Source: Acetobacterium tundrae
Lineage (GTDB): Bacteria > Bacillota > Clostridia > Eubacteriales > Eubacteriaceae
Assembly (NCBI RefSeq): GCF_008086615.1
Contig: NZ_RXYB01000010.1
Span: forward strand, 1-64,000
DNA length: 64,000 bases
Direction: 5' to 3'
Both the position numbers and the translations under genes were made by a program. The notes beneath the pieces were generated by a model. The model was given only the letters and a program-made list of their open reading frames with translations. It was not told the origin of the DNA and made no database searches. Shown piece by piece: positions 1 through 7,474 of this stretch (the stretch's first letter is position 1; the number at the start of each line of letters is the position of its first letter).

Positions 1-316
1 GTTGTTCCAGAGAAAGACCATCCAGAAGCCAGCGTAGCTGCCTTTCTGAAATGCTTTTAACGGTCTGAGATTCATTAAATACCCATTTGAATGTGCCACG
101 GCTCAGCTTACGGTAGTAAAGCCACCAACCATTGTTTGACCAGCGGAGGATTTTGGCTTTATCCCCCTTTCGGTTAAAAAACACATAGAGATGATTGGCA
201 AAAGGATCCATATCAAAAGTCAGCTGTACGAGAGCAGAAAGACTATTTATCGATTTTCTCATATCACAGGGAAAACAGGCAACATAAACCTGATCGATCA
301 ATGCGGTGTCAATCAT
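1..316 (-). CDS. tnpB: IS66-family accessory protein TnpB (3' part cut by window edge)
   Basis: The minus strand reads an IS66 Orf2/TnpB protein. It starts MIDTALIDQV, followed by DMRKSINSLSALVQ, the DPFANHLYVFFNRKGDKAK segment and WWLYYRKLSRGTFKW. These match the conserved IS66 TnpB core (DPF...lFvFcnrrrdriK...gfwLlyKRLe). The family is about 115 aa, so roughly the last 10 residues lie beyond position 1. Its ATG overlaps the stop of the upstream TnpA remnant (ATGA), the usual translational coupling in IS66. TnpB is needed for IS66 transposition but its biochemistry is unclear. The tnpC transposase would lie to the left of the window. Confidence 0.85.
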   Translation of the reverse strand, partial: MIDTALIDQVYVACFPCDMRKSINSLSALVQLTFDMDPFANHLYVFFNRKGDKAKILRWSNNGWWLYYRKLSRGTFKWVFNESQTVKSISERQLRWLLDGLSLEQ

Positions 317-418
317 ATACCTTGGAGAGTTTTGATCACAGATTTTAAAACAGCGGGCTCAAAACCCGGATGCAGATTGATTTCAAAGTTATTAACCCGG
401 ATAATTACTGGTGTTGAC
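313..418 (-). pseudogene. IS66-family TnpA, C-terminal remnant
   Basis: About 34 codons read STPVIIRVNNFEINLHPGF, then EPAVLKSVIKTL, ending in a TGA that overlaps the tnpB start. This matches the C-terminal end of IS66 Orf1/TnpA (IeV..GFd...L..vl..L). Everything upstream is missing. The frame is cut at 418 by the IS3-family insertion, and on the far side of that insertion the same frame meets a stop at once. The 5' half was therefore already lost before the insertion, or was deleted with it. Confidence 0.7.
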
Positions 419-2127
419 TGTTTTTTGCAAGTACTTTTTGCAGAAAGGGGGATGCGGACAAAATCCTGGACTTAGTATAATACCAGGAGGTACCACATGT
501 TTCCCTATCAGGAAAGAATTAAAGCTGTCAAATTGCTTATTCAATACGATATGAGTTACTCTACCGTAATTCGTGAGTTAGGCTATCCTTCCAAAGAATC
601 TCTTTGGAATTGGTACAAGGAGTATTCACTGAACGGCGATCTTCATCAAAATTTTACCAAACAATCGAAATTTACTGATGAAGAGAAACAAAAGGCCGTT
701 AACTATTATCTTGAGCATGGTAAATGTGTATCACGGACAGTGAAAAAGCTTGGTTATCCAAGTCGCCCAATGCTGGATAAATGGATAATAGAGCTTGCTC
801 CAGACCAAAAAAAACATTGCCGTTCCGGTGGAGCTATTGTAAAATATACGCGTGAGCAAAAAGAAAAGGCGGTCATTTCCCTATGTTCCCGTAGTAAACC
901 CGCTAAAGAAGTTGCTGCTGAGTATGGAACAACAAGAGAGAATCTCTATAAATGGAAACGTCTGCTTTTGAAAGAAGGATGCGTTCAGCCAATGAAAAAG
1001 CCCATAAAGAAAATCATTCAATCCCAAAATGTTCAATCTCTTGAAGCTGAGGTAACAGAGCTTCATGAAAAAAAAGATGATCTTTCGTCACAGGTTGCTG
1101 AACTTCAGAAAGAAGTTCAGCGCCTAAAGATTGAGCGCGATATTTACGAAAAAGCTGCTGAACTCATAAAAAAAGACCAGGGCATTAATCTTCAAACTCT
1201 TACGAATCGTGAGAAGGCCATAATTATTAATGCCCTGCGAGAATCCCATCAATTAAATGTGCTTCTCAAAATAATGGATATGGCCAAAAGCAGCTACTGC
1301 TATCAGGTACTTGCTATCAATACAGATAAATATGCTGATTTAAGAACAGAGGTGAAAGACACCTTCGAAGAATCATCCAGCAGGTATGGTTACCGCAGAA
1401 TTCATTCTGTTATAAACTCAGCCGGAACTACCATATCAGAGAAAGTTATTCGCCGAATAATGAAAGAGGAAGACCTTGTGGTTCCGAATATCAAGCGCAA
1501 GAAATACAGCTCTTATAAAGGTGAAATCACCCCTGCGGTTGAAAATGTCATTAACCGCGATTTCAGGGCTGATAAGCCCAACAATAAATGGCTGACAGAT
1601 ATAACCGAATTTCATATCCCGGCCGGGAAGATCTACTTATCTCCAATCATCGATTGCTTTGATGGTCTTCCGGTAAGCTGGACCATCAGTACATCACCAA
1701 ATGCAGAGCTTGTAAATATAATGCTTGATGAAGCTATTATCCAGCTTAGAGACGACGAAAAACCCATCGTTCATTCCGATCGCGGTTGTCACTATCGCTG
1801 GCCAGGCTGGCTTGAACGTATTGAAAAAGCTGAGCTTACAAGGTCAATTTCAAAGAAAGGATGCTCGCCAGACAATTCAGCATGTGAAGGATTCTTTGGT
1901 AGGCTAAAAAACGAGATGTTTTATGGCTACTCATGGACTGATGTAACGTTAGATCAATTCATTGAACAGCTTGATGCATACATTCGGTGGTACTGTGAAA
2001 AACGGATTAAGCTATCACTCGGAGGAATGAGCCCATTAAACTATAGAAAAAGTCTGGGGTTGGTCGCTTAGTCGGTCCAACAAAACGTCCGCATCCCCCA
2101 TTCTGCAAAAAGTACTTGCAAAAAACA
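419..2127 (+). mobile_element. IS3-family insertion sequence with a single long transposase ORF
   Basis: The element is bounded by near-perfect terminal inverted repeats of about 42 bp. The left starts TGTTTTTTGCAAGTACTT at 419, the right ends with its complement at 2127, with one mismatch near position 28. Ends are 5'-TG...CA-3' as in IS3 elements. A 3-bp GAC flanks both sides (416-418 and 2128-2130), consistent with a target duplication, though 3 bp alone is weak. It has inserted into the 3' part of an IS66 tnpA. The single transposase ORF fills almost the whole element. Confidence 0.85.
497..2071 (+). CDS. IS3-family transposase, single-ORF form with three N-terminal helix-turn-helix segments
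   Basis: This is a 524-aa DDE transposase starting at an ATG with AGGAGG nine bases upstream. Residues 1-60, 60-110 and 115-160 are three related helix-turn-helix units (two contain LGYPS; the third is like an InsE/OrfA HTH). A leucine-rich coiled coil follows at about 185-225, then the OrfB-type part. The integrase core shows D at WLTDITEF, D at HSDRGCHY and E at ACEGFFGRLKNEM, so the DDE triad is complete. Most IS3 members make OrfA and OrfAB by frameshifting, whereas here both halves are in one frame. No defect is visible, so it may be active. Confidence 0.9.
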   Translation: MFPYQERIKAVKLLIQYDMSYSTVIRELGYPSKESLWNWYKEYSLNGDLHQNFTKQSKFTDEEKQKAVNYYLEHGKCVSRTVKKLGYPSRPMLDKWIIELAPDQKKHCRSGGAIVKYTREQKEKAVISLCSRSKPAKEVAAEYGTTRENLYKWKRLLLKEGCVQPMKKPIKKIIQSQNVQSLEAEVTELHEKKDDLSSQVAELQKEVQRLKIERDIYEKAAELIKKDQGINLQTLTNREKAIIINALRESHQLNVLLKIMDMAKSSYCYQVLAINTDKYADLRTEVKDTFEESSSRYGYRRIHSVINSAGTTISEKVIRRIMKEEDLVVPNIKRKKYSSYKGEITPAVENVINRDFRADKPNNKWLTDITEFHIPAGKIYLSPIIDCFDGLPVSWTISTSPNAELVNIMLDEAIIQLRDDEKPIVHSDRGCHYRWPGWLERIEKAELTRSISKKGCSPDNSACEGFFGRLKNEMFYGYSWTDVTLDQFIEQLDAYIRWYCEKRIKLSLGGMSPLNYRKSLGLVA

Positions 2128-2130
2128 GAC

Positions 2131-2470
2131 AAAAGTATTTATAAATTTAAGAGTAAATCGGCATGGTTTATTTTACCATTTACAGGTCAATAATAAAAAC
2201 AAAATAAAGGAGAAATTTTTATATGAAAAGTAAACACTGGAGCCGTTCCAACCCCCCCTCACAGATTTAAGCAATTTAGTTCTATTTTGTTACCAACAAT
2301 TTACTTTTATAATTCATTACAAATAAAAAGCAGCTAAATATTCCTATTTAGCTGCTTTTAAAGTTGTATTTAATTCATTTTTGGTGGAGGCGGACCGTAC
2401 CGTTTCAAGGTGACAATTGATATTAAAGATTACCGTCATGATTAAAAGGAACCTTTTAATCATGTTAACA
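2131..2470. repeat. ssrA-end repeat, copy A (terminator + 12-nt tmRNA end + ~60-nt conserved tail)
   Basis: This is the first of four copies (the others are at about 7008-7330, 12470-12725 and 18545-18730). It contains a Shine-Dalgarno-like AAAGGAG with a 15-codon ORF (MKSKHWSRSNPPSQI, ATG at 2223). A perfect 15-bp inverted repeat follows (2326-2340/2345-2359, T-rich on the minus strand), and then TGGTGGAGGCGG at 2382-2393. That core is identical to the CCA end of the genuine tmRNA gene. The sequence after it (ACCGTACCGTTTCAAGGTGAC) is shared with copies B and C but not with ssrA. There is no protein gene here apart from the possible mini-ORF. Confidence 0.7.
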
Positions 2471-2568
2471 GTGGGTTAATTAAGAAACTGCTAAGTTTTT
2501 TTAAGATTTGGTTCTGTACAATTTAAGATTGATTTTAAACAAGACGTTTATTTACTTACCAGATTAGT

Positions 2569-2760
2569 TTATATTATACCATTTTGATGGAGAGGAAACC
2601 AGATATTAATAATTAATGGTATAATTGTAACAATAATGATACTGATAACGAGCGGTACTGTTATTTCCAATTTTCTACTGTTAATAACAAAAAATATAAC
2701 CGTGTCAGTTATCACAATAATAAGAACAATCCTGATAACAAGTTCTGTAAACAAATTCAT
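2569..2760 (-). CDS. small hydrophobic membrane protein, unknown
   Basis: A 63-aa ORF with two predicted transmembrane stretches: residues about 5-27 (ELVIRIVLIIVITDTVIFFV) and about 33-55 (ITVPLVISIIIVTIIPLIIN). Its ATG is preceded at 8 nt by AGAAGG, a good ribosome binding site, which is the main reason to accept it. The plus-strand ORF over the same bases has no such site. I recognise no family. The surroundings are AT-rich and without other genes from 2470 to 3400. Confidence 0.4.
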   Translation of the reverse strand: MNLFTELVIRIVLIIVITDTVIFFVINSRKLEITVPLVISIIIVTIIPLIINIWFPLHQNGII

Positions 2761-2845
2761 GACATTATCCTTCTTTCTTAAAATTAAGATAACTATGATT
2801 TTTCTTTTGACGCTTCAGGTGAAAAATTTTGAAAACCACACATAG

Positions 2846-3409
2846 CGCCTTTAATTTAATAGTTATTCATATGGTAACCAAAATTGATTTAAATAACATC
2901 AAATTCATTGATATTATACCCTTTTGTATATTAAGTAAAGACATTCTTCAAAATAAATTGTAACGTACTGAATATTATTTTATTTTGGTTTTATAATATT
3001 TTGTGTTGTTGGAGTAGCCATCACTAATTTTTTTGCAACAAATAAGAACCAAGATAAAGCCCAATCATTTATAATGTAAACACAACAAAACAATTGATAA
3101 AAAAAGAAATTTTTATCGTATCTCATGATTATTCTATATGAAATCTACTGAATTTAAAAGGCCCAAATATTGTTTTTGAAGAAAACTGGTTAGCAGGACA
3201 AAATATTCATGGCATCAATGGCAAATTATTTTGTTCAATCCTCTCCTATGCCCCGGGTCACTGTTACCAATTGTGAAAACTTGAAAAACTAAGAAAAATA
3301 ATTATTTTTGATTTTCTTTCTATCATCAATTATCGGAATTGGGATTTTTGCCAGATCCAATTGTATTATACTGACTCTATTTTACTAGTTTCTTTTTTGT
3401 TATCGGTAC
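2846..3409. other. AT-rich stretch without recognisable gene
   Basis: Both strands are broken by stops. I see no credible coding region, RNA gene or repeat other than A/T runs. It separates the small membrane protein from the decayed transposase. Confidence 0.5.
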
Positions 3410-4140
3410 CACCGACATTGAGATTTATGTGACTGAAAACAATTCCAAAACGCTCAACGCTTTGATCAAACGATTGAAATCTACATATAAAAACAAATCG
3501 GATGTTGATCCCTATAAAATGGCTTATCATTTGATGCCTTCGACTACCGAAGCTTCTCTTACTGCCAAACAGATGTACATCAATGGTCACCTCTGTTATG
3601 CCCATAAGCTTTCCCTTGTCACCAATGGGCAGGGCATCATCCCTTACATTGCTTTTCTGGATAATGATTTCAAACAGAATCATCAGGAATTGGGATTGAG
3701 AAAAAATCAGATTCGCCGGATGAAGATAAAACAATCGCAGATTCTTTGGCGTTACAGCCAGTTATCACAGATTTTTTTTCGCTTCATCTTGATTTTTAGG
3801 CCCAACCTTTTCTTGGCGATGCGGCCTTTGATACCATTGCTTTTCTCCAAGAGTCCTGTCATTTTTCTAATGCACTGATTCCCTTGAATCCCAGAAATCA
3901 AAGCGAGCTTCCAGTGTTAGGTTTTAATACCTATGTTTATCTCTTATGACACAGTGATCGGATTAAATGGGGCTGTTCCAAAATTCATATGGTCAAAGGA
4001 TCCCTTATCTGTGATTGTGAATCACCCTGCAATCCTGCTAAATTCGGACGAACAACTTACACGTATGATCATCAGGATTTTCGTTTGTTACCTGGTATTC
4101 AATTAGACAGACTCATCATAAAATGGATAGCTACAATTAA
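3410..4140 (+). pseudogene. decayed DDE-type transposase
   Basis: The plus strand reads fragments of one transposase in shifting frames. The first piece (about 3429-3770) includes NGHLCYAHKLSLVTNGQGI, NDFKQNHQELGLRK and a DEDKTIAD-like segment. Further on come CHFSNALIPLNPRNQSELP and, after an in-frame TGA near 3946, DRIKWGCSKIHMVKGS, CDCESPCNPAKFGRTTYTY and FRLLPGI. The pattern (catalytic-domain segment, LIPLNPRN, then a Cys-containing segment) is that of IS transposases of the IS1182-like type. At least two frameshifts and one stop make it non-functional. Family assignment is tentative. Confidence 0.55.
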
Positions 4141-4211
4141 TTAGACAAAAATTGTGGACAGTAATGAAGGTTAATACTTTTTCGGACAAATGAATATTCC
4201 ATTTGAATAGA

Positions 4212-4303
4212 TCATACTTTTCGATGTTTTAAAGTACCTTTTACAGAGTAACGCGCATCGCGTAGAGCTTCTTTAATGAGATCGCCTTCCGCATCCTCAA
4301 TCT
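4212..4303 (-). pseudogene. short remnant, possibly a Fis-type HTH C-terminus
   Basis: About 29 codons read IEDAEGDLIKEALRDARYSV, then KGTLKHRKV and a stop, with an in-frame stop immediately upstream. The spacing of hydrophobics resembles the first helix of Fis-type DNA-binding domains (E.elI..AL). The match is too short to be firm. The rest of 4141-4413 shows nothing recognisable. Confidence 0.2.
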
Positions 4304-4413
4304 ACTTTAACAGGACTGTTTTTGGGATAATCCTTTTGATGCTGATGCCTAAATCAATTTTTATTTTAGAAATATGCCAAAGAACATATTTATTCACACA
4401 CTGCATCATCTGA

Positions 4414-5169
4414 TTATGGATAGATATACCTAATAGCCGAGCTTACAAATTCCGCAAGTCCCGGCGTCTTTTTATCTAAATCTTCTTTATACTTCAAATA
4501 CGCCTGCCCAATTTTTCGAAGCATGACATCATCACATGGCATCAACATATTTATAAATTCCCTGTAAGTGGTGACCGCCTCTTTTGCCATAAAACTTTCC
4601 GGGCCATCCGTCATAGCTTCGTGAAACTTCTCACTGACTTCCATTCCAAGGGCAATGAGCTTACCAAAATCCAAGGTCATTATTTTCGAAGCGTTTTTAA
4701 GCATAGATACACTGACTGGGAATATATCGCTTTTCGCTGCCGGAAGAAAAAAATCACTTTCCATTAATTCTCGGATTTCATTCGCATATGTTTTCTTCGT
4801 TGCTTCAAGTCTATTTTTATCAAAATCCCTTAGCATTGAAATATCAAATTCATCATTCAATATACGGTCAACTGATAGTATCATTTTTTGCAATTGGGAT
4901 TGTTTTTTCAAAAGTATTTGTTTATGTTGTCGTATTAACTCTTTTTCCATTTCCTTTGAGTTTTCAAGCATCAACCGAATGTCGTCAAGGGAAATGCCGA
5001 GCTCCTTATAAAATAGAATGCTCCATAAGCGGCGCAGACAATCATCATCATATTGGCGGTAGCCCGACTTTTTTACCGCGCTGGGTGGTAATAATCCGAT
5101 TTCATCATAATATTGCAAGGTTCGCCGGCTTATGCCGGCGAGCTTACTCACTTCATTTACGCTTTTCAT
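4414..5169 (-). CDS. MerR-family transcriptional regulator with TipAS-type effector domain
   Basis: A 251-aa protein. Residues 1-70 form the MerR winged helix (VNEVSKLAGISRRTLQYYD, then GYRQYDDDCLRRL), a dimerisation helix follows at about 75-110, and residues about 115-250 resemble the antibiotic-binding TipAS domain. MerR/TipA proteins bind between badly spaced promoter elements and activate on ligand binding. It is divergently placed 166 bp from an efflux pump gene, and the pump promoter has the 19-bp spacer such regulators act on. The likely job is therefore drug-responsive activation of the pump, with the ligand unknown. The ATG start gives a full-length HTH. Confidence 0.85.
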   Translation of the reverse strand: MKSVNEVSKLAGISRRTLQYYDEIGLLPPSAVKKSGYRQYDDDCLRRLWSILFYKELGISLDDIRLMLENSKEMEKELIRQHKQILLKKQSQLQKMILSVDRILNDEFDISMLRDFDKNRLEATKKTYANEIRELMESDFFLPAAKSDIFPVSVSMLKNASKIMTLDFGKLIALGMEVSEKFHEAMTDGPESFMAKEAVTTYREFINMLMPCDDVMLRKIGQAYLKYKEDLDKKTPGLAEFVSSAIRYIYP

Positions 5170-5231
5170 TTTCCTGCCTTCTTTCCTTAGTGATCGGTTG
5201 AAAATAGTGTCAATTGTTTTTCAAAAGCCTC

Positions 5232-5262
5232 TTGACTCGAACGTAACGTTATAGATTATATT
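5232..5262 (+). promoter_or_regulatory. MerR-type promoter for the efflux gene (19-bp spacer with palindrome)
   Basis: The -35 TTGACT (5232-5237) and -10 TATATT (5257-5262) are separated by 19 bp, the over-long spacer characteristic of MerR-activated promoters. The spacer contains the perfect palindrome AACGTAACGTT (5240-5250), a likely regulator half-site pair. Downstream in the leader, GGCGTT/AACGCC (5276-5311) can form a 6-bp stem before the ribosome binding site. Confidence 0.65.
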
Positions 5263-5335
5263 ATATACGAAAGGTGGCGTTCTGCAAAGCAAAAAACTGT
5301 GAACAAACGCCGTATATAACAAGGAGGATTAATTT

Positions 5336-6781
5336 ATGATAAATAAAAATGAAAAAGCTCCCGAACTTGAGTCGATTCCAAAGAGCATCATGAACATTGC
5401 TTGGATTTTAGTGCTTGGAGCTGTTATGCCACTACTTGATTCAACAATGGTCAACATTGCCATCAACCACTTGAGTACTGATTTCAATACTGGTCTTGAT
5501 TTAATTCAATGGGTAATTACGGGTTATGTTTTAGCTATGGCAATTTCAGTGCCACTTGCCGGTTGGATGGCTCAACGTTTCAACGGTAAATGGTTAATGA
5601 TTGGCGCCAATGTAGTATTCTTAGCGGCCTCGATTGCTTCGGGCTTTAGTGGGGATATCTATTTATTGATTATTTCCCGGATTGTTCAAGGTTTCAGTGC
5701 CGGCTTTATTTCGACATTGGTGAGTATTTTAATTGTTGAAGTCGCCGGGAGGGAGCGAATGGGACGTCTAATGTCAGCCATTGCTATCCCGTCGGTCTTG
5801 GGTCCAATCCTCGGTCCGGTTATTGGCGCTGTGATTATCCAATACTCATCATGGCGTTTCATTTTCTTTGTCAACATTCCTATTGGTATTCTTGCCATCA
5901 CTTTGATGATTTTGAAGTTGCCTAACTTCACACCGGCTAATGTAAAAGCGAAATTCGACTTCATTGGTATCACTTTATTGGGTGCCAGTTCAGTCGCCTT
6001 GATTTATGGGATTGCGCAAGCAGCGAAGAGTGCTACGTTTAACAACAGCACGACTATCGGTTATGTTGTCGCAGGAGTCACAATTTTAGCAATCTACCTG
6101 ATTTACGCTGCGATCAAAAAGGAACAAGCAATTCTCCCTTTACATTTGTTTAAGACAAAAAGTTTCAGCGCTGTCATGGTTGGCTTGTTCCTTGCAGGGA
6201 TTGCAACCAATGGTCCAATGTTGTTATTGCCGTTATTTTTCCAAAACATTAAAGGCTTATCGGTTTTGGGTGCCGGATTGATCTTGATTCCACAAGGTAT
6301 CGGTATGTTAGTTGCTCGTCCATTGATTGGTAAGCTTACTGATAAATTAGGTGCGCGTAACGTAGTCTTGGTAAGTTTGGCATTAGCCATCGTTGGCACG
6401 TTTCCATTTGTATTCTTCAATGAGGCTTCTTCACTCATTGTTGTGAGTATTGTCTTGTTTGTTCGCGGTATGGGTATCGGCGGTGTCACCATTCCCATGA
6501 TGACTGATGCATACACTGGTATGGTCAAACAAGAAATTGCTCAAGCCAGTGTTGGAACTCGACTCATGCAAAATATTGGTGGTGCGTTTGGTTCAGCAGT
6601 GCTTGCAACGGTTGTTAGCCTGTCAATCCAAGGTAAAGCACCAACGATTTCTCTCATGATCACTGCTTACCACGATGGTTTCATGTTAGCATTAGTCCTT
6701 AGCCTGGTAATGCTCATTCCGGCTTTGTTCTTAACAAACAAAGCTTCTCAGAAATCAGCGAATAGCACTACAGCTCCTTGA
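5336..6781 (+). CDS. MFS multidrug efflux transporter, DHA2 (EmrB/QacA) family
   Basis: A 481-aa, about 14-helix drug:proton antiporter. The DHA2 signatures are visible: LDSTMVNIAI in helix 1, the WVITGYVLAMAISVPLAGW segment, motif A-like GWMAQRFNGKW, and motif C in helix 5 (GPILGPVIGAVI). It exports amphiphilic or cationic compounds from the cytoplasm using the proton gradient. A strong AAGGAGG lies 8 nt before the ATG. The divergent MerR gene is its probable activator. Codon choice is richer in GC third positions (many GGT/GTC/TTG) than the neighbouring AT-rich DNA, which suggests separate acquisition. Confidence 0.9.
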   Translation: MINKNEKAPELESIPKSIMNIAWILVLGAVMPLLDSTMVNIAINHLSTDFNTGLDLIQWVITGYVLAMAISVPLAGWMAQRFNGKWLMIGANVVFLAASIASGFSGDIYLLIISRIVQGFSAGFISTLVSILIVEVAGRERMGRLMSAIAIPSVLGPILGPVIGAVIIQYSSWRFIFFVNIPIGILAITLMILKLPNFTPANVKAKFDFIGITLLGASSVALIYGIAQAAKSATFNNSTTIGYVVAGVTILAIYLIYAAIKKEQAILPLHLFKTKSFSAVMVGLFLAGIATNGPMLLLPLFFQNIKGLSVLGAGLILIPQGIGMLVARPLIGKLTDKLGARNVVLVSLALAIVGTFPFVFFNEASSLIVVSIVLFVRGMGIGGVTIPMMTDAYTGMVKQEIAQASVGTRLMQNIGGAFGSAVLATVVSLSIQGKAPTISLMITAYHDGFMLALVLSLVMLIPALFLTNKASQKSANSTTAP

Positions 6782-6800
6782 TAAATTTCTTCTATATCCC

Positions 6801-6950
6801 TTAGGCAGCGACCAGACCAGAGAACTCATTCAAATGTCGAACATATGATTCGACTGACACAAGGTCAGGATTAACCTGATAATACTTAATTAATTGCGCT
6901 CTGTCTGGAAAAATTGCATCCATTTTTCGGACAACGCGCTCTGAATTATT
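6801..6950 (-). pseudogene. C-terminal fragment of an unidentified protein (probably a transposase)
   Basis: About 48 codons on the minus strand read RVVRKMDAIFPDRAQLIKYY, then LVSVESYVRHLNEF and SGLVAA before a TAA. There is no start or upstream continuation. The LVA-type C-terminus resembles those of the IS transposases in this window, but the family is not identifiable. The rest of 6782-7007 holds nothing else. Confidence 0.3.
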
Positions 6951-7007
6951 GGTAAGCGCTCACTATCCCACCATTGGAATATTCACTTTCGCGGTCAAAA
7001 GCATATG

Positions 7008-7330
7008 CAAATTTAAGAGTAAATCGGTTTGGTTTATTTTACCATTTACAGGTCAATAATAAAAACAAAATAAAGGAGAAATTTTCAAATGAAAAGTAAA
7101 CAAAAGAGCCGTTCCGAACCCCCTTCACATATTTAAGCAATTTAGTTCTATTTTATTATCAATAATTTACTTTTATTATTCATTAAAATAAAAAGCGACC
7201 AAATGTTTCTATTTAATCGCTTTTATATTGCACTGTATTCATTTTTGATGAAAGTGGGCCGTACCGGTTCGAGGCGACAATAAATATTTCTAATTATCGT
7301 CATATTTAATCTCAAACTAACTTTGAATGA
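7008..7330. repeat. ssrA-end repeat, copy B
   Basis: This copy aligns with copy A from AAATTTAAGAGTAAATCGG onward. It carries the same ribosome-site plus 15-codon ORF (MKSKQKSRSEPPSHI, ATG at about 7089) and an imperfect version of the tmRNA terminator hairpin (about 7192-7226). A degenerate tmRNA end TGATGAAAGTGG (7246-7257) follows, then the common tail CCGTACCGGTTCGAGGCGAC. It is the most diverged of the four cores. The rest of 7331-7474 has no gene. Confidence 0.7.
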
Positions 7331-7474
7331 CTCCCTAAATGATATAATATAACCCCTAAAACATCGTCTATTTCTCATTGTACCACTGCACTTTTAAGAA
7401 GATTATAGTTTAATGCAAAACCTAAGGAAATCCATTTAATATTTCTGGATCTCCATAATTTTATGATGTTGTGT

